Position numbers and translations under genes: made by a program
NCBI RefSeq assembly: GCF_900005765.1
Contig: NC_041690.1
Coordinates: 1,922,001-1,986,000 of the forward strand
DNA from: Plasmodium relictum
Lineage: Eukaryota > Apicomplexa > Aconoidasida > Haemosporida > Plasmodiidae
Length of the DNA stretch: 64,000 nucleotides
Direction: 5' to 3'
Shown here: piece after piece, positions 40,462 through 51,556 of the stretch
Layout of the letters: the number at the start of each line of letters is the position of its first letter
Position numbering within the stretch: the first letter of the stretch is position 1
The notes under the pieces: generated by a model
Databases searched by the model: none
What the model was told of the DNA's origin: nothing
What the model saw: only the letters and a program-made list of their open reading frames with translations

Positions 40462-42779
40462 TTTGAAAAAAAAATTTTAAATAAAAAGAGAAAAATAAAA
40501 ATAGTACTACAATATTGCATAACAACAAAGGAATAATAAAATAATATTTTCTATTATAACAATATAAAAAAATAAAATAAAGACAAAAAAAAACCAAAAG
40601 AAGAAATTATAATTTCTAGACTATTACATGACATACAAATATTATACAAGAAATAATATAAAAAAAAAAGGTGTATTTACACAAAAAAAAAAAAAATACT
40701 ATTTACTACTACAAATTTCTTCTTTTTATTCTAAATATTTATTTCCCCCTTTTAGTTAAAATTAAAAAATAATATTTTATATTTTTTCTTAAATATAATT
40801 AAATTTTAAACTTATACAATCTATATAGGAAATAAAAATCCATTTAATAACAATAAATAATAATCTCATATATATAATTTTAAGAAAATTTTACTGAATC
40901 TTTATATCATTTTTTTAATAAATAAGAATATATTTTTTTTTGATAATATAAAAATAGAACTTTTTTTAAATATTTAAAAAAGCTAATATTTTTAATACAA
41001 ATGAATTCAATTCTTTAAATTAATTTATTTTAAAAAAACATATGCTACAAAAAAAAAAATTATGATTAAAGTATCTTTAAATATCCACTATTTTTTGTAA
41101 TAGACATTTTTAATTTTGAAAAGTTACATTTCACTGAAAAAAAAAAAATAATCCGTATGTATTATTTTAATTTATTTACTGAAAAGCAATATCTATACGT
41201 TTTTAAATATTAATATTTATAGAAAAAAAAAATATTAGATTTATATACGAGTATAATTGAAATACTAATTTATGATTTCAAGAAAAGATGTTTAAAAAAT
41301 ACTAAAATAAAGAATTAAAGTATATGAGCAAACATATTTATAATTTTAATGAATTTCTGAAAAAAATTTAATAGCTTGTAAAATAAATTAATAATAAAAG
41401 AGAAAGAATCATATTTTAAGGTGGATTAACATTATTATTTTTTTAATTTTATATAAATATAAAAAAGAATATAAAGTATATGTTAATTAATTTTCACTGT
41501 TTTATTTTCTTATATCTATTTTTATTTCTATTCAATTTTTTTTTTGTTGTTCTTTTTTAAAGGTATCTCTATTTGATATTAAAAATATAGTTAAGTATAA
41601 AAAGAGATATTCTAAAAAATTGAAAAGCAACTTTTAAAAAATAATTTTCCTCTTTTCATATTTGTGTTGCCCTTATATATATAAAATATACTTATTTTGT
41701 AAAAATACTAGTTGTAAATCTTTTTATTAATTAAATATATATATCATACATTTTGTGTTATATTTAAGTAGATAAGAAAATAATTTAAAATATATATCAT
41801 GTTAATTTTTCTATTGAAAAAAAAAGTTCAAAATTAAAAGAAATAAATCAATGTATGTAGAGAAACGAAAAAAAGAAAAAAAACAATTAACTTTTATTTT
41901 ACTTTTATTTTTTTTTATTCATAGTTTTTTTTTATTTTACCTCATAAAAAGTATATGAAAAAAAATGTTTGCACATGAGATTTCAGTATTGTATTTTTCA
42001 AATTTAATAATACATTCAATGTACATACATTTATAAAAAGGAAAAAAAAGTTACAATTTTTTGAAATTAAAAAAAAAAAAAGAATTACTTAAAATTATTA
42101 AATTAAACATATCTAATACTTAATAAAGAAAAAGTAAAGCAGAAAAACAAAAAAAAAAAAAATGAAAGGAAAAATTAGAAAAAATTTAAGAATGAATTTG
42201 GTAATGAATGAAAATATAAAAAGGAGCATGTAATAAAAAAAAAAGTTAAAAAAAAAATATATATTCATATGATTGCATATATACATATACGATATATAAC
42301 ATATAAAAAAAAAATATCTAAAAATAAAAAAAAAAAAAAACATCAATAAAGTGATAAAAATACAATTTAAAAAATTACATTTATTTTATATAGTTATTTG
42401 TTAAAAAAAAAAAAAAAAGAGAAAAAAAGAAAAAAAAAAGAATAAGAGAAGAAAAAGTAAGGATGAACTAAAAATTAAATATAAACATATATTTAAAATA
42501 TATTTTTTTTTTAAAATACAAATACACATATATCTATTTATTTAATGTAAAAAATACATAATATATTTATCACATTTAAATAGCATTTACATAAGCATTT
42601 GAAAAAAAAAAATAATTATTAAAAAGAAGATTTATTTATAAACGAACAAAAATTTAAGATTAAAAATTTATTTAATAATACATTTTAAAAAGGAATAATT
42701 TTTAAATACATATATATAAACACTTACAAGTATATATATATATATATTATATAGAAAAAATAATTATTTAAAAAAAGTA

Positions 42780-42812
<33 letters not shown>

Positions 42813-42826
42813 TGTTAATGTTAAAA
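40462..42826. other. Divergent promoter region, secreted protein / ALBA4
   Basis: A 2.4-kb head-to-head spacer. The right third is strongly A-rich on the plus strand (42.1-42.7 kb), typical of a long Plasmodium 5' leader before a highly expressed gene. No extra exon was found. An open stretch at 42113-42346 (minus) is only the complement of this A-rich leader. Confidence 0.55.
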
Positions 42827-43393
42827 ATGGAAAATGACAAAAAATATAACCAGAAACAAAATAACAATGATGAAAATGAATTCCCGAATTCAAAAGTTTT
42901 GCTTATATCAGTAAAAAGGACAAGAAGGTTTTTAGAAAGAACAGCGAGAGAACTGTTAGCTGGTGGGACAAGATATATCATTTTAAGTGGATTAGGAGAT
43001 GCTTTACCTTTGTGTGTGCAGTTACAATCTTCTTTACAATCAAAAAATGCTGCTGTTGTAGTAAAAATTGAAACGTCGTATAGCTACTTTAATTCTAATT
43101 ATTCTTATACACCAGGTTTAAAAATATATATGGAGAAGCATCCTGATTTCAAAGGATCAAGAATATCACCAGGTTATGTAAGTTTTCATGACAAAACAGA
43201 TACTTTCACTCCTATTTATGACGAAAATCCAACTGAATATATTTGTTCATTAAATGCTGGTGATAATAATTTGTATGTTGGCGGAGATGGTATTAATGGA
43301 GCCTTTTCCGAACTTTTATCTTCTCATAATCAATCTGTTGATAAATATGAATCCTTATTCAAAGTAATAAAAAGAAAATTATATTCATATGCA

Positions 43394-43481
<88 letters not shown>

Positions 43482-44165
43482 TTATAAATATTTTATATTC
43501 AAATACCTTATGTTCCTAATAATATTTTATTATTTATATATTTAAATATGCATGTACATGAGTATCTTTTTTTTTTTTTCTTGAAGGAATTGTTAAATAA
43601 AGCAGTAAAAGAAAATGGAGAAAAGACAGATGAAGAAGTGAAATCTGTTTTATATGAAAATGTAGACAAAAAATATCCTGATGTAAAATTAGCATTATGT
43701 AGAATTCGAAATTGTTTAAAGAAGGGAAATGATTACACAACTGGATCAGTTTTTATTGTGACTTTTAAAAAAAATTTCCCTTATAAAAAAGAGAAAAATA
43801 TGGGAATGGTTTATGTAGTTGGACCCAAAGGAAAAAATTGCAATTCAGTAGAAGAATTTTTAGATGCAGTTCAAGAAACAGCAGAGAATTTAATGACAGC
43901 ATTATGTGATTATAATGGATTAGTAAAAAGAGAAGAGATAAAGCATGTGAGAATGAATACATGTAGAATATGCTTATTTTCAGGAAGTATATATAAACAT
44001 CCTAATGCATCTAAACTAGATATAGCAAAATCCATTTTAAATGGATTAGCTATTGGATACAGACATGGCCCATCTCCTAGATTAAATTTTGCATACGATG
44101 AAAATGTTTTTAAAGATGCGTGGGTAGAAACAACGGGTTTACAAGTTTTTAATCACAATGATTAA
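42827..44165 (+). CDS. ALBA4: DNA/RNA-binding protein ALBA4
   Basis: Exons 42827-43363 and 43587-44165 give 371 residues, close to the length I recall for P. falciparum ALBA4. The Alba domain spans about residues 20-115 (VLLISVKRTRRFLERTARELL, then GGTRYIILSGLGDAL), with the basic loop expected to bind nucleic acid. The C-terminal half (~180-371) is a separate conserved domain with VYVVGPKGKN and MNTCRICLFSGSIYKHP; it faintly recalls macro-type ADP-ribose folds, which I state as a guess. ALBA proteins in Plasmodium bind mRNA and subtelomeric DNA and help regulate stage-specific translation. An ATG at 42818 would add three residues; I prefer 42827 for its AAAAATGG context. The single intron carries a very long AT repeat. 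Confidence 0.88.
43397..43478. repeat. (AT)41 microsatellite in the ALBA4 intron
   Basis: 82 bp of perfect AT repeat fills over a third of the ALBA4 intron (43364-43586). It is the longest dinucleotide tract in the window. It is immediately preceded by the palindrome TGCATGCA (43390-43397). Confidence 0.95.
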
Positions 44166-45314
44166 AAAAAGAAATTATTTTTATTTTTTATTCCTGAACA
44201 TTATTTAGTAAAGGTATTGTTTCTGTTCTATGCACTTTTATGTTACTAATTTTTACATGTTTGTAAACAAAAAAAAAAGAAAAAATAGAAAAGGAAAAAT
44301 AGGCATTGAAATTTAAGTGATAGAATGAAAAGAAGTTAACTAATAATAAAATATAAGTATATATATATATATATATATATATGTTCATTATTAAAAAAGG
44401 CTTAATACTATATTACAATACACCTTATGAAGTAGAGTAATTATAGTTCCATTTTATAAAAAAAAAAAAATTATCATCATACATTGCATTTTTTTTTTAT
44501 ATTTTCATCATCTTTTTATCCTTTTTATTTCTTTCATTTACTTTTTTTTTTTCACCTTTTAATTTTCACTTATTTTTTTTTCTTTTTTTTTTTTCTCTTT
44601 CACCTGCTTTTTTCCTTTTCTTTTTTTTATTTAACATATATACAGATATAACAATGCTTAAATTACATATTTTTAATTTCTTTTTATAAATAATTCTTTA
44701 ATCATATGTATAGAAATTTTCTTGTTTCTCATGTTTTAATTTACATTGGATATATCTATTTATTTAATACCATATATCTTCAATATTTTTAATAAAAAAT
44801 AAAAAAACAAAGATTATATAAAATGAAATATCAATATTTCAAAGAATTACGCAGAAAAAAGTATTAAGAAATAGAAGATTATAAAAAAAAATAATTATTT
44901 CTAAAAATATTGTTTTTTTTTTTGTTCAATTTTTATGTTAAGAAAATTGTGATATAAAAAAAGCAATTCATAATTTTGATTTTCTTTTAGCATATATATA
45001 TTTTTTTTCTATTGATTAGTTAATATTTAAATGAAGATCATAAAAAAAAATTAAAAGGTATTTTTTTTTATATAATATATTTTACTATTTTTATTATTCT
45101 TATTTTATTATATAAAAAAATTATATTAAATCACATATAAACAGGAGAGTGTTTAATATATATAGAACATATATAAAAATATTGTAAAGTCTTCTATTTT
45201 GATAACATTAAATAAAAGAAAATATGAATAATAAATGTTTTTATATTATGAAGTATATTATGAAATTAATCAAATTATGTTTAATTCCAACATGTAAAAA
45301 TTATAACTTGTTTC
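44166..45314. other. Convergent 3' region, ALBA4 / VMA21
   Basis: Tail-to-tail spacer of 1.15 kb. Its main feature is a plus-strand pyrimidine tract (about 44485-44630) made of T runs interrupted by C. No gene is seen; an open stretch at 44188-44388 (minus) is the complement of an AT repeat and A-rich sequence. Confidence 0.6.
44485..44630 (+). repeat. Polypyrimidine tract
   Basis: About 145 bp are nearly all T and C on the plus strand (repeats of TTTC, TTTTC and CTTTT), with very few purines. It lies 320 bp past the ALBA4 stop codon, probably within or just after its 3' UTR. Confidence 0.7.
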
Positions 45315-45713
45315 TTATTTTACTTTTTTTTCTTCTTTTGTTTTGATATCATTGTGTTTAATATTGTTGTCTTCTTTAAAAGCTAAATAAGCATATAATA
45401 AGGTTAAAAATAAAATATAAGCAGCCGTACAATAAAGACTATATAACAATGAATCATTTTTTGATATATTAAAGAAAATCTTGAAAAAGTAATTATATAA
45501 TATTATTAAAATTACAGGAGATAATATAATTAATAACACAAAGATAAAAAACTTTTTTAAAACTTTGAAATTTTCTTTACAATATATAATGTCATTTAAT
45601 CCAAAGTTTTCTACTTTTTTTTTTCTCTTATCTTTTATTTTTTTTTTATTTCCATCTGTTTCCTTTTCCAAGTTATTATCCTTCAACCCTAAATTACTTT
45701 CTTCTTTCATCAT
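45315..45713 (-). CDS. VMA21: VMA21-like V-ATPase assembly factor
   Basis: 132 residues, single exon. A charged N-terminal cytosolic region (~1-50, Lys/Glu-rich) precedes two membrane helices (~52-76 and ~86-110) joined by a short loop FFNISKNDSLLYS. Size, the two helices, the SPVILII/PxG-like first helix and the SNRDS-like loop (here SKNDS) match VMA21, the ER chaperone for the V0 sector of the vacuolar proton ATPase. The C-terminus is Lys-rich (KTKEEKKVK), compatible with ER retrieval, as in yeast Vma21. It runs divergently from the membrane protein at 46417. Confidence is moderate because the family is short and poorly conserved. Confidence 0.7.
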   Translation of the reverse strand: MMKEESNLGLKDNNLEKETDGNKKKIKDKRKKKVENFGLNDIIYCKENFKVLKKFFIFVLLIILSPVILIILYNYFFKIFFNISKNDSLLYSLYCTAAYILFLTLLYAYLAFKEDNNIKHNDIKTKEEKKVK

Positions 45714-46416
45714 TCTTATTTATAAAATAAAAAGAAAAAAGAACATATATACATATACATATAAGTTATAAAAAAATTTTAATAGTTTATAAAAAATATT
45801 ATTTATCCATTAAAAAAAAAAAAAGATGTAAAATATATGAAATAATGAGATATTCTTAATGTGACAGAAGTATTATTTTAATACATAAATTTCATTATTA
45901 ATGAATTTTTAAACAAATATTAAATTAAAAAATTAAGTTATATATATATTTTAAATGAATAAATATATGTATGTTTAAAAAAAACTTAAAAACATAAAAT
46001 CAATTTCACTTTTCTTCGAAGACAACAATTCTATTATTAATTACAACAAAAAAAAAAAAAAAAAAAAAAATATTCATAAATATTATTTAATTCATAAATT
46101 TTTTACTTTATTTTTTTCCTTTAAATCTTAATTAAAATTTAATTGTAATAATATGAAAAATGCAAATTTTAAACAATTCAAGTGTTCACTTTAAAATTTT
46201 GAAACGTATAAATAATTTTTCGTTTTTACTTTTTACATAGTTAAACTTTTTTATTTTGTTTCAACTTATTTTTTTTTTTTCAGTAGAAAAAACTATTAAT
46301 AAAAGAATTATATATATGTAATTCAAAATGCTTTTTTTTTTTTTTTTTTTTGTATAGAAGTATCTTCATTTTATAGCATTTTTATTTAATTTATATTTTA
46401 CTTATTGGTAATAAAG
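45714..46416. other. Divergent promoter region, VMA21 / membrane protein
   Basis: 0.7-kb head-to-head A/T-rich spacer with A runs at about 46.05 kb and a T run at 46.33 kb. No further exon or motif was recognised. Confidence 0.55.
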
Positions 46417-47756
46417 ATGAAAAACATTACGGAAAATAAAGCTATTAATGATACATATTTTCCTTGTGCACTGATAAATTCTCAAGAAAAAATTTATATA
46501 AATAAAGTGGAATCATATATAAAGACAAATACATATAATTTGAAAGAATTTATATTTGATTACATTAAACGTGAAAAAAAAAAAATAGAAGTTAAGAATT
46601 TCGATTGATTATTCATCTATGTGAATATATTTTTATTTTCAATTTATTTTTCAGTTCTCATAATAAAATATTATAATTTTATGACACTTTAAAAAAATCA
46701 TTTCATTTTATTTCATTTTTTTTAATTTATAGTATTTAAAATTATAATAAACAATCTTTTATTCTTATATATATTTTATAAATTTATTAACACTTTTTGA
46801 TTTATATTTTTATAGAAAGTTTTAAATAAAAAAAATATTGATCGTTTGTTAAACAATTACAAAGTATTTTTTGAAAATTATAGGATTTTATTTGTTCTTT
46901 CTATTTTAAATACTTTAATAATTTTATTTCCATTCTTATTATTTTTACTTTTAGTTTTTGTGACATCTTTACCAGTAAGACTTTTTTATATAATAAAAAA
47001 TCGATTATATAAAGAATAATAGTATATTTTTTTGTTAATTGTAAAGTATGAGAATAATAATTTTTTTCCTTTTAAAAAAAAAATATATATATATTTATTA
47101 TTTTTCTTTTTAGGTATTTTTTTTATTTTTCTCTTTATTTTTTTTTTTTTTCCCCGTACTGTACCCATTAATAAAAGTAATACAAAAAAGAAAATCTAGA
47201 CATAAATATTTTAAAATAAAATTTAACTTTATATTATTATTTTTCTAATAAATAAATAAAAAATAAATAGGATAAAGTATACATAATTTACAAGGAAGAA
47301 ATAATATTTGGTGTATGTACAGTAATTGGAATATCATTTTTTTTTATATCAGTATTATTTATTTGTCTTATTCCATTTGTATATATTTTTTTATATCCTT
47401 TTATTGGAATTTTTATACCTCTTGTTTCAACTCTTATTTTACCTTTAATAGTTAGAATACTTTTTTAAAAATAAAAATACATACATTTCATAATTTTTTA
47501 ATTTACTAATTTTGCCATTATTATTATAGATAATAATGATGAATAATAATGTTATTACTTTATTATTTATTTATTTAATTTTTTTTTTTTCTCTTAGGTA
47601 TTCGTAAACATAGTCATATACCTCATTTATGTAATACTTTACATCGAGGTATAATATTTATATTAAAAAAGTATTACTTTTTTTATTATTTATATTTTTA
47701 AAATTTCTTTTTATATATGTATAAATTTATAGGTCTTTTCTAATGTTAAAAAATGA
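46417..47756 (+). CDS. Polytopic membrane protein, six exons, function unknown
   Basis: Exons 46417-46590, 46816-46974, 47114-47176, 47271-47450, 47598-47648 and 47733-47756 give 216 residues. All five introns are phase 0, and in the second exon only that phase stays open, which supports the model. The N-terminal 80 residues are soluble and charged (KYIKREKKK-like). Then come about five hydrophobic segments: ILFVLSILNTLIILFPFLLF, an almost pure Phe/Leu stretch ending PVLYPLIK, two segments in exon four around FICLIPFVYIFLYP, and VFVNIVIYLIYVILYI. The short tail is VFSNVKK. No transporter signature is seen and I do not recognise the family; proteins of this size and layout occur in ER-shaping and lipid-handling families, which is not evidence of function. 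Confidence 0.7.
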
Positions 47757-48861
47757 TGCAAATTGATTTAAAATTATATGGCCTTTCCATATTTTCATTT
47801 TATATTTTTTGCTATATGGAATAAAAAAAAAAAAATAAAATAAATGAAAAAATTAATAATAATAAAATATATTATTATTTTTTAGGAAATTTATAAAAAT
47901 TTCTTTAATATTATATTATCAATAAAATATTTTATACAATTTTATTTTGCTCTTTTCATAAATAGCTATATTAATATGTGTATATTTATGTAATATACCT
48001 TTTTTTTTTTTTAAACAATTTGTTCATCTGAAATTTTTAGTTTTTTACCCTATGACATTCGTGTTTTTTCATTAAAAAAAAAAAAAAAAAAAAAATCATG
48101 AATTAACAGAAAATAAATAAATATAAATTATACACTTGTATTAAACCAAGTTCCTTTTAAAATATTTTATTTGAAAGATTCATAAAAAAAAAAACATTTT
48201 ATTAAAATAAAATATTTATTAAAATTACGATGTGTATATAAAACAACGGTTTAAGATTTTATCAAATTTATTAAAAAAAAAATTGTATCAGACTGTATAT
48301 ATATATATTCATTTATATATAATTATATAAAATTAATTAAATTATATATATATATATGTTTAATTTTTTTTAAAACAATTTTGTAAAATTTGTAATGTAT
48401 TTGCATCTATCTTTAAAATTCTAAGGTATATATATTTTTTGTTGAATATATAGAAATAAAAATAAAGTTCTAAGAAGCTCAATTTTTTTTTTTTCTGAAT
48501 TTCACATTATTATATAAAAGTATAATTATATTATTGTATATAGAAATATTGTTTTATAAAAAAAATATATTATAGAAAGTAACATAAAAAAAAAAAAAAT
48601 AAAATAAAACAAAATTGTATCATAAAAATTATATTCATAATACTTTTTACATTATAACGTTTTTGTAATTTAAAAATACTTAAAGATTTCTTGAAAATAA
48701 GAAATTTTCTTAAATGCTGTTCCTTATTTCAAATTTTTTTTTTTTTTTATAATCTTTGAGAACTTTATATTAAAATTTTTTAAATAAAAAATTAAAAAAT
48801 TTCTTTTAAAATAATAAAACAGTAAAAACTTATTTTGCAAAAGTTTTTTTATTAATTCAAA
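47757..48861. other. Promoter and 5' UTR region of NT1
   Basis: 1.1 kb between tandem plus-strand genes; A/T-rich with A runs near 48.08 and 48.59 kb. No coding signal seen. Confidence 0.55.
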
Positions 48862-50094
48862 ATGAGTGTAAACAGGGACTTATCAAAAGTTAGTAGCGAT
48901 ATTGAAATGAAAGAAGTATATATGGATGATCATAGAAAAGAGCTAAAAGCTACTAATAAAAAAAAGCATTATTTGAATATATTAACCTTCATATTAATTG
49001 GTCTGAGTTCATTAAATGTATGGAACACAGCCTTGGGATTAAATATTAATTTAAAATATAATGCTTTTCAAATGACAGGTTTAGTATGTTCTTCTATAGT
49101 AGCACTGTTCATTGATATACCCAAAAAGTTCTTGCCATATTTTTTAGGAGCATTAGCTATATTATCAGCTGGTTTTCAAATATCACACCAATTTTTAAGT
49201 GAATCCCAATTTAGTATATATTGTTTGATTACTTTTATAATCATAGGAATAATGGCAGGGTTAGCACAAACGATTGCTTTTAACATTGGATCAACTATGA
49301 AAGAAAACATGGGTGGGTACATGTCGGCAGGAATAGGTATATCAGGAGTCTTTATTTTTGTGATAAATTTACTGCTTGATCAGTTTGTATCAACAGAAAA
49401 AAAATATGGAATAAATAGAGAAAAGTTATTATATTTATATTTTATTTGTGAAATATGTTTAATCCTTGCAATTATACTTTGTGTTTTTAATTTAGAATTA
49501 ACAAAAATAAAAGTAAAAAAAGATGATGACAGTATCTCTGAAAGAAGTTTATCATATATGGAATTATTCAAAGATAGCTATAAAGCTATTATAACTATTT
49601 TCTTTGTAAATTGGCTAACTTTACAATTATTTCCGGGAGTTGGTCATAAAAAATGGCAAGAAAGCCATGACATTTCTGATAATAATGTTACTATTATAGT
49701 TGGAATGTTTCAAGTATTTGATTTTATTAGTAGATATCCACCTAACCTATCTCACATGAAATATATGAAATTTTTTACTTTTTCATTAAATAAATTATTA
49801 ATAGCTAATATTCTTCGTGTTATATTTGTACCTTGGTTTATTTTAAATGCTGCAGTTGATAACTCTTTTTTTTCTAACACTGCTCAACAATGTTTGTGTA
49901 TGGCCCTTTTTGCTTTTACAAATGGTTGGTTTAACACCGTTCCATTTTTAGTTTTTGTTCAAGAATTAAAAAAAGCCAAAAAACCAAAAGATATTGAAAC
50001 AATTTCTACTTTTATGGTTATAGCTATGTTTGTTGGCTTATTTTCAGGTATATGGACTACTTATATTTATGACTTGTTCCCAATTGTAAATTGA
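48862..50094 (+). CDS. NT1: Equilibrative nucleoside transporter NT1 (ENT1)
   Basis: Main plasma-membrane importer of purine nucleosides and bases; malaria parasites cannot make purines and depend on it. Single exon, 410 residues, with eleven hydrophobic segments as in the ENT family. Near-identical blocks to P. falciparum NT1 include LTFILIGLSSLNVWNTALG in TM1, AQTIAFNIGSTM in TM4-5, SAGIGISGVFIFVINLLLDQ and FPGVGHKKWQESH. A charged cytosolic N-terminus (~36 residues) and a hydrophilic loop between TM6 and TM7 (~residues 213-235, KKDDDSISERS) match the family layout. It has no intron. It converges on topoisomerase III, and its protein composition is far less Asn/Lys-biased than its neighbours. 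Confidence 0.97.
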   Translation: MSVNRDLSKVSSDIEMKEVYMDDHRKELKATNKKKHYLNILTFILIGLSSLNVWNTALGLNINLKYNAFQMTGLVCSSIVALFIDIPKKFLPYFLGALAILSAGFQISHQFLSESQFSIYCLITFIIIGIMAGLAQTIAFNIGSTMKENMGGYMSAGIGISGVFIFVINLLLDQFVSTEKKYGINREKLLYLYFICEICLILAIILCVFNLELTKIKVKKDDDSISERSLSYMELFKDSYKAIITIFFVNWLTLQLFPGVGHKKWQESHDISDNNVTIIVGMFQVFDFISRYPPNLSHMKYMKFFTFSLNKLLIANILRVIFVPWFILNAAVDNSFFSNTAQQCLCMALFAFTNGWFNTVPFLVFVQELKKAKKPKDIETISTFMVIAMFVGLFSGIWTTYIYDLFPIVN

Positions 50095-50925
50095 ACATAA
50101 TTAAATATTACATATGTTCAAGGTAATAAACAAAAGAAAAAAAAAAGTAAAATAAGTAAAATAAATAAATAAAATAAAATGAAAATATATTTTTTTTATT
50201 TTTTTATTTCATTTTTTATTTAAATATATATATGAGCATATGACTTATTATTACTATAGTTTTAATAGACTTAAATATATTTAAAAAAAAAAAGAGTAAT
50301 AACATATATTTAAATAAATACTTAAATTGAATACGTGCAATATTCCTTAAAAGTTTTATATATACGTATAAAATTTTTTTTTTTTTTAATAACATAATTG
50401 CTTAAATTTTCTTATTTCTTTATCTTTAATTCTTTAAAAAAAATTTACATAGTTTATAGAATTATTTTTATCTTAAACTTAATTTCTACTACATTAATTT
50501 TTTTTGGTAGTATTTTTTATCTATAGAATATTATATAGAAGAATGATGCATGTTACTCTTTAAATACAAAGTTATTCTAACATAATTTACTTTTTGGTAT
50601 AATTAATAACCTTTAATTTTTTAAGATTTTCACTTAAAAATCTAATAATTTCATATTATCACATTCTCATAATATATATGAGAATGAATTTTTTTTACAT
50701 TAATGTGTACTATTTTTCTTTTTAATTTCAACTTATCCATTTCCATGCTATACCCAATAAATACACAAAATATAGCAAAAACAGAACATTATATGTTAAT
50801 ACTTTCTAATGAATTCGTAAGTACAAAATTTTAATTTATTAAATAGAATTTTATAATTTCAAAATAATATTTCCTGTATTTCAATATTTTACTTTAAATT
50901 CAAAGGAAGAAAAATAAAATAAAGA

Positions 50926-50962
<37 letters not shown>

Positions 50963-51556
50963 AATACTCAAAGTATATATCTATATAAATTTAAGTGGAA
51001 TTTAGATTTTAAATATATAAAAAAGCGATAAAATTATTTAAACTTGCAACAATAATTAAATATGAGAATTATAGTTATTGCTTAAACACATAATACAAAC
51101 GTTTAAATGCATTATTTTTTAGTTTCATTATTTAAAAATACTTGCATTTTTGTTTTTAATAAAAATTTGAAATTTAAAAAGAAAAAAATAGAAAAATATA
51201 TTTAGGAAATATATAATACAATTAAAACAAATAGTAAATGATAGCGGTTACATAACATTCCAGATAGTATAATGTTAAAATACTTCATAAGGATGTAACT
51301 TAAATATTTGAAAAAGAAAAAATAACTTTTTTCAACATATTAATAAAAGAAACAATTTTAAAAAAAATTCAAAAAAAGTTTTAAAAAAAAAGTGAAAAAT
51401 ATTTTTAAAATTTTTTTAAAATTTAAAGACAATATATCATTAATTCTGAATTCATATTATTTAAAAAATACAAAATTTTTTTTTTTTGGGATAAAATTCC
51501 ATATTAGAGAATTAAAAATAGCCGATTTATTTATATGAAAATATTTTTACAAAGAA
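50095..51556. other. Convergent 3' region, NT1 / TOP3
   Basis: 1.46 kb tail-to-tail A/T-rich spacer. It holds an AT tract at about 50931-50956 and a perfect 10-bp hairpin at 50662-50686, listed separately. No gene seen. Confidence 0.6.
50662..50686. other. Perfect 10-bp hairpin followed by T run
   Basis: CATTCTCATA (50662-50671) and TATGAGAATG (50677-50686) are exact complements around a 5-nt loop, followed within a few bases by eight T residues. It lies between the stop codons of NT1 and TOP3, so it may be a 3'-end or transcription-termination element; that role is inference. Confidence 0.45.

Noticed and set aside
42113-42346. 77-codon minus-strand hydrophobic ORF upstream of ALBA4
   Set aside because: Complement of an A-rich leader; no start context, no conserved motif.
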